A model generated the notes under the pieces. That model saw nothing but the letters and a program-made list of their open reading frames with translations, searched no databases and was not told the origin of the DNA. A stretch of 64,000 nucleotides of DNA from Diphasiastrum complanatum. Lineage: Eukaryota > Streptophyta > Lycopodiopsida > Lycopodiales > Lycopodiaceae. The position numbers and the translations under genes were made by a program. The DNA lies in contig CM055098.1 in NCBI GenBank assembly GCA_029204225.1, forward strand, positions 22,323,367-22,387,366, in the 5' to 3' direction. Every line of letters starts with the position of its first letter. The stretch's first letter is position 1. This document shows positions 1 to 11,949 of this stretch, one piece after another.

Positions 1-1046
1 AGATCTACAAAGTTAGGCTTTACTAACAAGAAGAGTAACATGCAGTCTGGACCAAATTCCGGTCCATGATTGAATTCAAGCCCTTCATCATTCCAACCTG
101 AGCAGATACTATTCTGCAGATATTGTAAGACGACTGGCCACGAAATCAAGGACTGCCGAACTTTGAAGTACAACAACGAAAAGAAGAAGCAGTTCCAACA
201 ACAAGCACATAGTGCTACAACCAATCACTCAAATTAGCAACAAGAAGAAGAGGAAAATGAAGCAGCTTTCATGACCAAAGTCAGAGAACAACACGACATT
301 AATTCCTTGTATCTAGGCTCCGGAGCAACTCAACACACGACTCACCATTGCGCCTGGTTCAAAGACTACAAGTCATTCACCCTCTCTCAAGTTGTGCAAC
401 TTGGAGACAACTTATCACATTCAATTGAAGGTGAAGAAATAGTCAGAGTTGAATTCAAAAGAGGTGAGGTCAAGTTTCTATCCAACGTTCTCCACGTTCC
501 AAATCTGACCAAGAATCTGCTCTCAGTTAGCAGAATCACCGATTTAGGTCAGAGGGTCGAATTCGATACGGATGGTTGCACAATTCTTGACAAATCCCGG
601 AAGGTGCTAGCCTATGAAAGAAGAAGTGGCTATCTTTACAAACTCAGCCACTGCTACTCTTCTAACAGTCAAGCTCTTTACACAACCACTTCTGAATCAA
701 CTGATATGTTATGGCATTTCAGACTTGGTCTTAACTACAATAGTATTCAGCAAATGTTAGCTCAGAGTCTAGTACAAGATCTGCCTTTAGTTAGCAAGCC
801 AACTTCTCCATGCGAAAGCTGTATTATCAGCAAGCATGCTAGAAGTCCCTTTAGTTCAGACTTAGTTCTTACATCCAAGGGCTTGCTTGACCTTGTACAC
901 AGCGACATTTGTGGCCCCATGCAGACTGCTTCCATAGGGGGAGCTCTCTATTTCCTAACCTTCATCGACGACTTCTCTCGAAGGATTGCAACCTACTATA
1001 TGAAGAACAAATTCGCAGCATTCAAGTTCTCCAAGCAGTTCAAGGT
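1..1046 (+). pseudogene. Copia gag-pol fragment (zinc knuckle to start of integrase), broken
   Basis: Reads in one frame through a CCHC knuckle (starting at 115, spacing CX2CX4HX4C), a retropepsin-like stretch, the GAG-pre-integrase region and the first part of the integrase core (HSDICGP, FIDDFSR). In-frame stops lie at 67 (TGA) and 235 (TAG). The protease site that is normally DSGA reads GSGA, so the catalytic Asp is lost, and the pre-integrase GHxN His is replaced by Leu. Coding homology stops at about 1046, in the middle of the integrase, where an LTR-like sequence begins. Copia identity rests on the domain order and motifs. The left end lies outside the window. This copy cannot be functional. 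Confidence 0.85.
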
Positions 1047-1848
1047 GTAAACACCTTCGTCTTTCTCGCACTTTAGCGAGAAATGTGAACACTGGCCAAG
1101 TGGCCAGAATGCCTTGAAAACCATTCCAAAGGCACCTTCACCCTTATCCTCTTTTTCGCCCTTCGCAAAAAATGCGACAAAGTGGTTAGAATGCCTTACA
1201 ACCATTATAAGGCACCTTCGGCTTTTTTGGCTTTTTTGCTATCTTAAATCTAAGACAACTTCTGTTTTCGTAGTCTACGATAGTTTTTCGGCTTTTTCGT
1301 CTTTTTTGCCTTCTTCGCTGTCTTAAATCTAAGAGCACCTCTAATCTAAGGACACCTTTAGTCTAAGGGCACCTTCAGGAATTGCTGACCTTCAGTCTAA
1401 GGGCACCTTCGGGTTTTTCGGCCTTTTTTCACGTTTTTGCTACATTGGCAGACCGACATCGCCAACTTATAAGTAACCCTAGAAACAACTGGACGACCAA
1501 ATATCCCAAAGGCGGTTAGCGGTTACCAACTTTCTACATATACAAAGACTGGCATAAATAGCATTAAAAGCTTGTAAGATATTTGTCTTTTGACACTTGT
1601 AAATATATATACTAGCTGAATCAGGCTATGTAAGTGGTAGTTGAAATTCTCTTTCAATCAGAGTTATCTATAGCCAGCGTTATCACGCTCAACAAGCTGA
1701 AGTTATTACTTCAAGCCATTGTACGATAATTTTATCAAAGTGCAATTTTTTGTCTCACTACTGCGTCGTTCATTTGTGCAATATGTATGAATTCTTCTAC
1801 TTGAATATTTCTGCTGCTAACTGTTGCGTTTCCGTTCCTACACGCCTA
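1047..1848. repeat. LTR-like block interrupting the Copia fragment
   Basis: Starts TGTAAACA and ends CGCCTACA, giving short inverted TGTA/TACA termini, and begins exactly where the Copia reading frame ends. It has AT-rich promoter-like stretches (1540-1630) and a short internal repeat of the phrase CTAAGGGCACCTTC at about 1325-1415. I found no matching target-site duplication and no second copy, and Copia coding sequence does not resume on the right. A truncated or solo LTR is the best guess. Confidence 0.4.
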
Positions 1849-1874
1849 CACTCTGAACAACGAGCTTCCCATTA

Positions 1875-3034
1875 GGGCCCTTTTTGGACTCAAAAAGGGC
1901 CTCTTCACTAATCATAATTAGTGTTAATGATGACATGTGTACCAATAAGAGAGTGACAATTGAGATGAAATGGTCCATATGACATGGCACATTCAATGGA
2001 CTAGATGAGATCTTCAAAATCTAACTCACCACTAACCACACTCTAACTATACTCCCCTAGCCCCTTATTAATGACAATGTCACACTCATAAGCAAGGCCC
2101 AAATTTAAAATTTGAATTTGTGAAGGGCTGAAATTTTTTTTCTCTTCATAAGTCTTCTTTTGAGCTTTAATTTGGTATGAAATAAGTTGCAATTTTTTTT
2201 AATTCTTCATATTGAAACTTTGAAAAAAAAATGGGGAAGGGGGGGTGGGGGGGGGGGGGGTGTCGTGTTAACACATTGTACTTAAAAAAAAAATTGAAAA
2301 TGAAAGGGGGGAGGGGGTACACCCTCCTCCCGCCCCCCTCACAAAGCTCTTGTGCACGGCCACGCCTCCCCTCACCCCGCTCCCCTGCATGGCCGTCCCT
2401 CCCATCACCTCGCTCCCCTGCATGTTTTTTGGATACACCCCGGGCCGCTGCCCCGGTTCGCCGCCCAACCTGCCGCAACCTCCCACTCTCCCCTGCACAG
2501 CTCCCAACTAGCCACACCACCAGCTAGCAGATCCATGGGCCGATATGAGTGGTCGGGCAGTGAACCAGGCCAGCGGCTCGAGATGTGGCTATGAGCATTA
2601 GGAAGGCCCTGCACGACCGCGTGGGGGGTGGGGGGGGGGGGATTTGTGGGGGGGGGGATGTACCCCCTAAACCTTCATTTTCAAAAGTTGTTTTTACAAG
2701 GTCCCCCCCCCCCCTTAAAAGTTTCAATAAGAAGAATAAAAAAAAATTTACAACTTATTTTATACCAAAATAAAGCTCAAAAGAAGATTGATGAAGTGCA
2801 AAAAAAATTTAAGCCCTTCACAAATTAAAAAATAAATCAATATTTTCACAAACATTGAATTTAATTATTTTTTCATTTAATATACTAGGTTCAAGTGCAA
2901 CCTATGAGACTAGGTTCTAACTCAAGCTAAACCCAAGGTGAACTGCCACATAGGACTATTAGTAGGTTAATTAATCCAGATTATCAAACATGTTTAGGCA
3001 AGGAAGAGGCCTTTTTTGAGTTAAAAAAGGGCCC
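1875..3034. mobile_element. Foldback/MITE-like DNA element with two-tier inverted repeats
   Basis: Outer inverted repeats of 32 bp (1875-1906 and 3003-3034) begin GGGCCC and are flanked by TA on both sides (1873-1874 and 3035-3036), which fits a TA target-site duplication. A second, longer inverted pair lies inside: about 2115-2340 against 2625-2826, imperfect but clear along its length. Between the tiers the two arms are unrelated. The loop (about 2341-2625) is GC-rich and holds a tandem pair of 33-bp units (2356-2421). Long G or C runs sit in the arms (2237-2260, 2622-2658, 2702-2714). There is no transposase, so the element is non-autonomous. The superfamily is uncertain: TA suggests Tc1/mariner-like, while the GGGCC ends also resemble Harbinger MITEs. 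Confidence 0.7.
2356..2421. repeat. Tandem pair of 33-bp GC-rich units in the foldback loop
   Basis: Two adjacent units, each ending CGCTCCCCTG and beginning CACGGCC or CATGGCC, differing at a handful of positions. They form part of the GC-rich loop. ORFs through this segment on both strands are products of base composition and are not called as genes. Confidence 0.7.
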
Positions 3035-3120
3035 TAATGGCTACGCTGACGCCCACCGTTTTGCGACAAGAAACTAGTAGCCACTTGTATGCTACGTCAC
3101 ATGGCTATGAAGCAAGTGCC

Positions 3121-3931
<811 letters not shown>

Positions 3932-4300
3932 CTAGGTCATGTGGGTATGGTTGTCTTCTATGCCCTCTCTTGAATGTGGCTCAAGCGGTTGTTCTATGAA
4001 CTTTGGCCTCTTCATATCTTGAATCCACTTGTGCATTTCTCCTCTATTAGGAATACAAAACTTATTCACCTTCTCCTTGAATGACTCGGTCGTTTTCTTA
4101 ATAACTCTTTTTCCTTGAGAAACTTCATCAACAACACATTCATCATCCTTATCATCCCAAAAACGAGGATTTGAAGGATCGCTATGAGCAAAGAACTCTG
4201 TGATATAAAGCATGGATTCTTGCACTAGCCACCCTTCCACCATGCTGCCCTCAAGCCTTGCTCTTTGTCTTGTTGGAAGAAAGAAAGAGGAATTGGTAAA
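3932..4300 (-). pseudogene. CACTA (En/Spm) TNP2 C-terminal fragment, DUF4218-like
   Basis: The minus-strand frame carries RARLEGSMVEGWLVQESM followed by a WDDKDDE acidic stretch and a GKRV/KKT segment. This matches the RxRPEGSIAEGYxxEE signature and downstream layout of the DUF4218 region found at the C-terminus of plant CACTA TNP2 transposases. Upstream, the frame runs into non-homologous sequence after a pyrimidine-rich stretch ending AG (about 4270), which may be an old intron acceptor. No catalytic TNP2 core and no CACTA termini are visible nearby, so this is a fragment. Assignment rests on motif recognition alone. Confidence 0.6.
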
Positions 4301-4402
4301 TGTGAAGAATTGCCAAAAATAAAAAACCATGTAGTATAATGTAAATTTTGTACATGAGTAGATTCCACACATGTGAGGCCAATATGCCATGTGGTAATCC
4401 AC

Positions 4403-5578
4403 TCCTAATGTAGGTTAGGTCAAGTCCATAGGGTTGGTCATGTCATTTTGGTAGTGATTCCTAGTTTATAGGACCTAAATCCTAGATTTAAGGTGAAAAT
4501 TTGACCAACTAGCTATCTACCAAGCATGACTCTAGGAAATAGACTAAGGTTTCATTTAGGTCAAGGAGAGTGAGTTAACTTCCTTATTACATGCTGGAAA
4601 TCCACCTAACTTAAAGAAGGAAGTCGAATTTGCTATGTATTCCCTCTCTCCATAGTGAGAAGATAGAAATTTTTTTGAGCTCATTGGCAATCTCAAGCTA
4701 GTTCACTATGTACATTGAGTTTTTGTGACCCAAATGAACTTGTTTCTTAGGTTGGAGGCCGTACTACGGCCTGTAATACACACGTGTGGGCTCGGATTTC
4801 AATGTTGATCAATGATTTTGATTGATAATGCTTGTTGTTTGTCAAATTGCCAATCTAGATCAACTTTTTTGTGTCTAGTTTTTTGATAGATTGTTAAGCA
4901 AGCATCTAATCACTCTATTGGATCTTTTGTAGATCCATTTATGGTCCTAAAGTACAGTACTTTCACAATAAAGTTGTATTCACGATAATCGTCATATTCG
5001 AATCTTGAAGTGGCTAATTTTAAAATAATTAGAACTAGATGATATTATAGACAAACAATTACACAGTGAAAGTGGTATAGAATATTGCAGTATTGAAAGA
5101 TTCAAAAGTTTGACTCATTCAACAATTCAGACTAAACAATAAGAGATTTATCAGATACATATAAGTATAGAGAGAACAAATCAGATGATGCGCGTACAAA
5201 ACAATAGCGGATGAAGCCACATACTCTAAACTATCTCTAAGTATAACTCTGTCTGATGCACTTTCGATAATAATTATCATTATTATCATCACTAAATGAT
5301 CAGCTATTTATACTAATGAGAAATGCCATTTAGGCTCATCCGATTAGGACAACTAATTAGGTCGTAGGTCGCAATTGGCACTTACTAGTCACAATGCGTT
5401 ATCACTTATTCAGTTTTCAAAGTGAATTAACTTGCTGGAAAATTTCAGATCCATAAGTAGTTTTGAGCTACACATGCTAAAACTCCAAAAAGACAACCAA
5501 AATTGATTTTCTAGCACAATTCTCCATAAACTACCAAGCTCCAATGAAAAGCATCACCTCTCCAAGCTTGTAAGCCTT
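4403..5578. other. Unassigned, AT-rich, LTR-like in parts
   Basis: No coding homology was seen. Contains a CACACGTGTG palindrome (about 4772), as found in the LTRs of Copia C, and a minus-strand TATAAAT at about 5308. Together with the primer-site-like motif at 5579 this suggests remnants of retroelement leader or LTR DNA, but no boundaries can be fixed. Confidence 0.35.
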
Positions 5579-5590
5579 GCTCTGATACCA
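5579..5590 (-). promoter_or_regulatory. Primer-binding-site-like motif (initiator Met tRNA)
   Basis: Minus strand reads TGGTATCAGAGC, the complement of the plant initiator-Met tRNA 3' end used by many Copia and chromovirus elements. An LTR ending in CA should lie immediately to its right on the plus map, but the decayed ORF begins there instead. It is therefore a stranded primer site or a chance 12-mer. Confidence 0.45.
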
Positions 5591-5640
5591 CTATAAGGGA
5601 AGCTCCTTAGATCCTGCTTACATATCAGTCATCGCATTAC

Positions 5641-7335
5641 ACTATCCATCGTGATGTCCCATCTGCAACGGATATCATGATCCTTCCTAACACAAGCATG
5701 GTCACTCAGTGGATGACCCTTGCGGAGCCTCTGCTTGCTGCAATGGGTTTTCATGAGAAAGCCTTCTCGGGGAGAATCAACATGGATTTTATCACTCTTG
5801 CCTTCAGTACTTGGAAGGATGAGAAATCCAAATTTCACATTACTCTCTAGGGAGCCACACACAAGGTGCGCGTGACTGAGGCCGCCCTTGCTGCCATAGG
5901 GATAGCATCTGGTACCCAGGCCTCACCAAACCATAAGCAAGCCAAACAAGCTATTAAACCTTATATTGACAATACCAATGATCTGCACTTGACTAATGAC
6001 GACTATCTTCTAGAGGCCATTACTGATCCTGTCATTCAGGCTGCTGCTCAGCTCCTCAACAATTTCCTGATGGTTGGCAACCTCAGGAAAGACCGTATTA
6101 CTTCCCAGATTTTGAATAGGATAGTTGAGTCTCACGCCAAGATAGCCAAGGCTCCTCTAGAACCATATAACTGGTTCAAGACCGTCTTTGGAGAGCTCAA
6201 ACGAGCCATCAAGAGCAATACCAAGCAGCAATTTGTTGCTGGCCCTATGTTGTCACTCCTAGCAGCCTCCCACCTTGAAAATAAAATCCATGGTTTCTAT
6301 CTATGAAGAAGCACCGACAGAGTCATCTCAACAAACATCCAGCTCACATAGTCGACGTCGTCCACGTAGTGAGATCGTCATTCCTGACCCGCCTTCGCGT
6401 CACAATGTCGTACTAGACAAACATCTTCAGTTGCGCTTCCACCCCCTACTACTATTTGCACTGAACTACCTATTCCCCTCTCCTTTGATGCTTCCCTCGC
6501 CTCTACTTTCTCTCAAGGACAGTTTGTGACCATTGGGACTACCATTCCCATCTCAACTGGCCAGGCCGCCTCAACCCAACACATGAGCTGTTTTTTCAAA
6601 CACCAAGTATTTCATGGACATATTCGATGATTCCGACCCCCTTGGGGCCTCAGAAGTTTTTGTAATGCCCTAGAGCCCTGCGTCCTTTGAGCTCCAATCC
6701 TCTGGAAGATGATTCGAGCAGTTCCATGATACTACTACTGGTTTTGAAGACTCTTTTCACATCAACTAGCAAGATCAAGTTGAAGCTGTACCAACCACAA
6801 TTCAGGTCGGAAAAGCTGTCAAATCACCAAAGCAGTTCGACGCCACAGTGCCTGAGGGCTATGAAGAAGAAGACCTCTTTGAAGAAGAAGAATTACAAGC
6901 ACTTGCTCCACGCCAACCAGGGATAGTACCACCAGGTCCTTCTGCTGCTACCACCTCCACAACATTAGATTTTGGTGATGCTCTCGGTTTAGTCTCAAGT
7001 CTTGCGCAAGTGATCTAGTCTATGCTGGATAAGAAAAAAGAAATGGAGCAGCGCATCTCAAATATGGGATCTAAGAATACACTCATTAGACAGAAAGTGA
7101 ATTAGCTGGACAAAGAATTGAAGATCGCAAGCAGCATGAAACTAAGTTTGAAGCTGAGAAGAAGAAGGCACAACAATTGGCTGATCGCCTAGAAGATTAT
7201 GTCAGTTCCCTGCAGAATGCCCTCACAACCGCCCAAGACCAAGTGGATAGGGCTATGCAAGATGCAACGCAACAAGTGTAGCTGCTCCAGGCTCAACTAC
7301 AGATGGCTGAACAAGATCACACACGTCTCCCTGAC
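5641..7335 (+). pseudogene. Decayed ORF of unknown family with helical N-half and coiled-coil C-half
   Basis: One ancestral frame of roughly 560 codons can be followed, with at least one frameshift (near 6300-6430) and in-frame stops at about 5848, 6670, 6706, 7015 and 7107. The first 220 codons look like a compact helical domain. Then come a Ser/Pro-rich linker, an acidic stretch (EEEDLFEEEE, about 6865) and a Lys/Gln/Glu-rich coiled coil (7015-7320). Most stops are TAG where the context suggests CAG, plus one TGA from CGA. I do not recognise the family. It resembles the extra, non-gag-pol ORFs of plant Gypsy elements. Its end abuts the primer site of LTR D, to which it is antisense. Confidence 0.6.
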
Positions 7336-7347
7336 AACGATGCCAAA
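7329..7347 (-). promoter_or_regulatory. Decayed primer binding site of element D (Tat/Athila type)
   Basis: On the minus strand, directly after the LTR end, the sequence reads TTTTGGCATCGTTGTCAGGG. Plant Tat and Athila Gypsy elements have a TTTGGCGCCGTTGTCGGGG-like site here. The differences are consistent with CpG decay. This orients D leftwards on the map. Confidence 0.65.
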
Positions 7348-7348
7348 A

Positions 7349-8092
7349 TTGTAGTGGGTTTCTTTCCTTGCCTAATCTCAACCCAAGATCTAATCAATCT
7401 AGCATCGAGGAGATGGAGTTAGTTGTCACGCATAGATTCGTTCCCATGAGAGCGATGTTAGCATAGTTCAGATTTCAACATGAATCACATCTAACTCTAC
7501 CATCCACTAACCCTAAGCCTTAACACTACATCCATTAACACTAGATCCACAATGAAGATAACTTACTCTTTCTCTCTCTCCCTTTATCTCTCATAAAAAG
7601 TATAAAAACATGCAATCCCAATAACAATCAGATCCAACAATCAGCAAAACACAATAAAAGCATGAGAGATGGAGGAAAAGTGATAGAGAACAAGGACATT
7701 CATAAATCCATTTCACAAGAGATCCAATCTGCTTTATTGAAATGAAGATATGTACATGTGTGGCAAACTCGAGTTGGTCCCTTTTTATAGTAGAGAGGAG
7801 GACCTTGGCATCTGAATCCTATTGGTCCATTTCTGCCTCCCTAACTATTCAAATTTAAAAAAGAGTGGAAACCATCCAAATTGGAGGGAAACCCAACTTT
7901 ATTCACCAACTTGACATTTAGGCCTTGCGACATTAAAATTCCCGCAAAAAGGCCTAAAGTCCTTTTATTAACTTTCTAATTAAGCAAATCTCTATGTGAT
8001 CATCGGGTTGGACTTAAAACGCAGGGTGTCAAATCCCTCTCACTTATTAACAAGGGTTAGGGTTGCCTTGGGATCTGCAAACCCTCCAACAA
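7349..8092 (-). mobile_element. LTR of element D (5' LTR, minus orientation)
   Basis: Minus strand begins TGTTGGAGGG at 8092 and ends CCCACTACA at 7349 (TG...CA, 744 bp). It has a minus-strand TATA (CTATAAAAAG, 7781-7790) and, about 50 bp downstream in element direction, AATAAA (7733-7738), followed after the LTR by the decayed primer site. The right boundary coincides with the point where homology to element B begins (8093), so D inserted into B. No 3' LTR of D is found in the window. Confidence 0.65.
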
Positions 8093-8630
8093 AATTCAGC
8101 AAAACTTTGTAATCTCTAGATGTTGTTCTAGGAAATTGTATAAAGTTTATGTTGTTAAGGAAGTCTATAACTCCAAATTTATAGGGGACAGTTAAATCTA
8201 TTAAGATACAGATATGTGCTGATTTCTTGCATATGATGCTAGAAATGAGACTATTAACTAATTATAGTAATTATAGTACTCTGGATTGAGTTATAATTGT
8301 CTGATCTCCTAAAGATTTTAGACGACTGAATTGTGGTATTTTAGAATATTTGATTATTCTAAGAATATTTGTACCAAGAAGTCATATTTTTAGCAAGATA
8401 ATTGAAATGGAATTTTTTTAGCTTTTGGATTTGATTTCTGAAATAAGATAAGTCACCCAGTGTTTCTTGAAATTGGGATTATATGAAGGTGATAAACTCT
8501 TTTTTTGGATAGGATCAACCCATTTGAAAAATTTATAGCTTAGTGTATCTTTGGGAATTTGAATCAGCATTCATGAGTAGAGGCAAGCAATTTAAATATT
8601 GTTGCATCTCTGAGTACTTATTCAGATGTA
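8093..8630 (+). mobile_element. Element B internal 3' region, part 1 (same family as element A)
   Basis: Aligns to the reverse complement of A around 23900-24850, beginning at 8093 (for example the phrase AACTTTGTAATCTCTAGAT). It is non-coding and AT-rich. The stretch is interrupted at 8630 by the AGATC target duplication of Copia C and resumes at 14547. The 5' part of B is missing. Confidence 0.75.
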
Positions 8631-8635
8631 AGATC

Positions 8636-9295
8636 TGTCAGATTCCAGAGTTTAAGGACTGAAATTGATCTACAAATGATCACAAAAAGTGATTGGTATC
8701 TTGGGATCTTGATCTATATCAAGACTAGCTTCCAAATCTAGCTTCTACTTGACAATCTTTGTGATTCCAAGCAATAACAATAAAAAATGATGATCTATGG
8801 CTTCACACGTGTGAAGTACAGCTACTGTACGGCCTGATAACAGAGAAATAGTTTACTTATCATTTACTAATCCACAAAGAAAGTGCTTAAGAGAGTCAAA
8901 ACACAAAGATTGCTTCACAAACCAAGATTTCTCATCATTAGCTCAACAATGGATCCATCATGGATCAAGTACCAAATCACCATAATCTCTCTCTAAGCTG
9001 CATCCAGCATTTGTGGGATAGCTCATTGTACTCATCCGTATCCACCTTGGATACGATCTATCAAGTTTGCCACATCATCCACTGGTGGTTTGTGTTGATC
9101 TTCTAGATTCCTACAATCTAGGACCTAACTCCTATAATTTAGGAGATGTCATATTAGACTCAAATGAAAGCTAATCAAAATTGATCTGAATATTACAAGT
9201 GTCATTTCACACGTGTGGACAGGTCCTCACACGTGTGGATCCACATAGATGTCAAAATACATCAAAAACCATGTGAAAATTGCTTAATTCTAACA
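8636..9295 (-). repeat. 3' LTR of Copia C
   Basis: Minus strand TGTTA...TGACA. Carries a perfect 16-bp palindrome CTTCACACGTGTGAAG (8801-8816) and two further CACACGTGTG sites (9211-9220 and 9229-9238). Confidence 0.95.
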
Positions 9296-9609
9296 CCACA
9301 ATTTTTACATGATACAACTATAGTACATCTATCTACAACTCCTAAGACTAATCTTAACTTGATAAATGAAGCCTTTGTCAAGGCTTTAGTGAGTAGATCA
9401 TCAAGGCAATATGAAGAAGACACATGATGTAGCTTGATCTCCCTTGCTTGAACCTTTTCCCTCACAAAATGGTGAGCAATCTCTATGTGCTTGCTCCTTG
9501 CATGGAATGTGGGATTGGTTGCTAATGCTTGGCTTGATTGGTTGTCACAAAATATTGTTGGCTGCACCTCGGCCTCCATGACTTGCAGTTCCACCAAAAG
9601 CCTCTTCAA
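9296..9609 (-). pseudogene. Copia C RNase H C-terminal part
   Basis: The frame holds DNQSSQALATNPTFHARSKH and IEIAHHFVREKV, the conserved end of Copia RNase H, then a degenerate tail running to the 3' LTR. It is displaced from the preceding RT-RNase H frame (9705-10523) by a frameshift near 9610-9705, within the segment that normally carries the KSRRQ and WxSxxQ motifs. The primary product would be part of the single Copia polyprotein. Confidence 0.85.
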
Positions 9610-9704
9610 CCATAGGATCTCCTTTGTTGTGGATGTTAGTGCCTTCTATTCCGATTTGGTTGAAGATATAGAAATAGTATCTTGCTTTTTGGAAAGCCAA
9701 GACA

Positions 9705-10523
9705 CTATGCCATTGCTAAGGAAGGTAACAAAAGCACTTGTGGCCTCCTATCCACCTTATCACCTGCAAAATCAGCATCTGAATATGCCCTTAAGACAAG
9801 ATTAGATCCATCATATAAAATGCCAAAGTTCTTGGTGGCCGAGATGTACCTCAACACCCTTTTTGCATTTTTCCAATGACAAACCAATGGATTTTGCATA
9901 GATTGGCTTAGTTTGCCTACACTATAACTTAGATCAGGTATAGTTATAGTAAGATAGATCAAGGAGCCTACAAGTCTCCTATATAGTGTGATGTCCTCAA
10001 AGGATGCTTCATCATCACTATTGGAAACTTTTACATTTTGCTCCATAGGAGTTTCCACTCCTTTACAATCTTTCATTTCAAACTTTTCTAAGATAGAAGA
10101 AGCAGATTTGAATTGACAAATAAAACTCAAATCCTTGCCTCTTGAAACTTCTATTCCTAATATGAAATGAAGATGACCAAGATCCACCATCTTAAACTCC
10201 TTAAACAATGCTACTTTCACTTCTTGTATACCATCAAGATCATTTCCACTAAGGATAATGTCATCAACATACAAAATGAGAATGATGATTTTACCATCAT
10301 TAAATCTTAAGTACAAAGAAGGACCATAAGCACTTACAACAAACTTAATAGAGTTCAAGAAGGTATTCAACCTAGAGTACCAAGCTCTAGGTGCTTGCTT
10401 AAGCCCATAAAGGCTTCTTAGCAACAAACACACTTTTTCTTCTTGATCTTCTTTGATGAAGCCCTTGGGTTGCCTCATGAAAATTTTCTCTTCCAAATAT
10501 CCATGGAAAAAAGCATTAGTCAC
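9705..10523 (-). pseudogene. Copia C reverse transcriptase core and RNase H start
   Basis: Begins with NAFFHGYLEEKIFM, followed by the LYGLKQAPRAWY block, the intact catalytic LYVDDIIL motif, the LGIEV block, and YRRLVGSLIYL/PDLSYSVG. RNase H starts at AYSDADFAGD with its first catalytic Asp present. The upstream junction with the integrase-RT frame is a stop (TGA, probably from TGG) at about 10539. Apart from the breaks at its ends this segment is intact. Confidence 0.93.
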
Positions 10524-10541
10524 ATCAAGTTGAAATAGAGG

Positions 10542-11942
10542 TCAATTGAAAGTAGTTGCAAGAGATATAATCAACCTTATGGAAACTAGCTTAGCAACAG
10601 GAGCAAAAGATTCATCAAAATCTACTCCCTTGGTTTGCAAGAACCCCTTTGCCACTAGCCTTGTCTTGTGTTTGTTGATGCTCCCATCTTGATTGTACTT
10701 CAATCTATAGATCCATTTGCATTCAAGTGGCTTTCTTCCTTGAGAAAAATCCACAAGCTTCCATGTATGATTCTCCATAAGAGCATCATACTCTTTTTGC
10801 ATGGCATCCCTCCATTCTTGTGACTCCATAGCTTCTTCAAAGAAACTTGGCTCATCAAACATAGGAGTTAGAAAAGTGTAAGAGGTAAGTGAATGTAGAT
10901 CTTCCCTTTGTTTACCTTTGTCAACATAGGTGAGACTTGAGGGCTCGGCCTTCCTTCTTGTAGATCTCCTTGGAGTCCTCGGATCTTGAGATGGATCTTC
11001 AAGATCTTGATCACATGTAGGCTCCTCCTCAAACCTTACAAGATCCTTGACATAAGATGGATTAGAAGCTTTCTCATTCAACTTGTAGTAGTTACCTTCG
11101 TCAAAAGTAACATCTCTACTCACTAAAATCTTCTTAGTGATTGGATAATAGACTCTATATCCTTTGCTATTTTCAACATAACCAACAAAGATCCTTTTAA
11201 TAGAAGTAGGATCATCCTTTTTCCTTAATGCTTGAAAAACATAGCAAGTAGATCCGAAAATTCTTAGATCTTTAAGATTCGGCTTCTTACAAAATAGAGC
11301 CTCATAAGATGTTATGCCTCCAATGGGCTTACATGGCAATCTATCACACAAATAAGTTGCACAAATAATAGCCTCTCTCCAAAAGGACTTAGGTAGAGAT
11401 GCATCTAACCTTAAAGCCTTAGCACACTCACATAGTGTTCTATTCATCCTCTCGGCTATACCATTTTGTTGAGGACTATAAGTACATGTAAGTTCTCTCT
11501 TAATGCCATTGGATTTACAAAACTCTATCATCTTGGTGGAGATATACTCTCCACCATTATCAGTTCTCAATACTTTAATTCTAGCATCAAGTTGATTTTC
11601 AACTAGAGTTTTGAACTTAACAAAAGCTTCAAACACTTTACTTTTGGAATTCAAAAGTTCAATCCAAGTGTATCTAGAGTAATCATCAATAAAAGATACA
11701 TACATAGATGCACCTCCATTAGATTCTTGAGAAAAAGAGTGCACATCACTATGAATAAGATCTAATGCTTTTGTAGATCTAGTGGAAGAGATATCAAAAG
11801 GTAGCTTGTGTGCCTTTGAGAGGTTACAAGCTTCACAACTTTTTCCACACTTTGAGAGTTTCTTTGAAAGGCCAAGAGCAAGATCCTTGGTGCATAGCAT
11901 CTCCATAGATTTGAAGTTGGGGTGGCCCAACCTCTTATGCAA
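10542..11942 (-). pseudogene. Copia C integrase and N-terminal RT
   Basis: 466 open codons. Starts in the pre-integrase zinc region (HKRLGHPN, CEAC). The integrase core has all three acidic residues: HSD, RTDNGGEY and NGIAERMNR. Then come the FGSTCYV/KRIFVGY C-terminal region and the RT start (WRDAMQKEYDALMENHTW, CKWIYRLKYN, RLVAKGF, DFDESFAPV). It ends at a single stop before NAFFHGY. The true start is upstream, because a 1-nt frameshift near 11950 separates it from gag-protease. Confidence 0.94.
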
Positions 11943-11949
11943 AGCTCCA

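Noticed and set aside
2167-2828. Overlapping ORFs on both strands in the foldback element
   Set aside because: They follow from GC-rich composition and homopolymer runs and have no protein-like conservation.
5629-5862. Minus-strand 77-codon ORF
   Set aside because: Shadow of the decayed plus-strand ORF, which has better protein character.
7345-8096. AAAT on both sides of LTR D as a target-site duplication of a solo LTR
   Set aside because: Only 4 bp in AT-rich sequence. The left flank is a Tat-type primer site and the right flank is element B, so the LTR belongs to a longer element and the match is probably chance.
9215-9879. Plus-strand ORFs within Copia C
   Set aside because: Antisense to the well-supported RNase H and RT frames.
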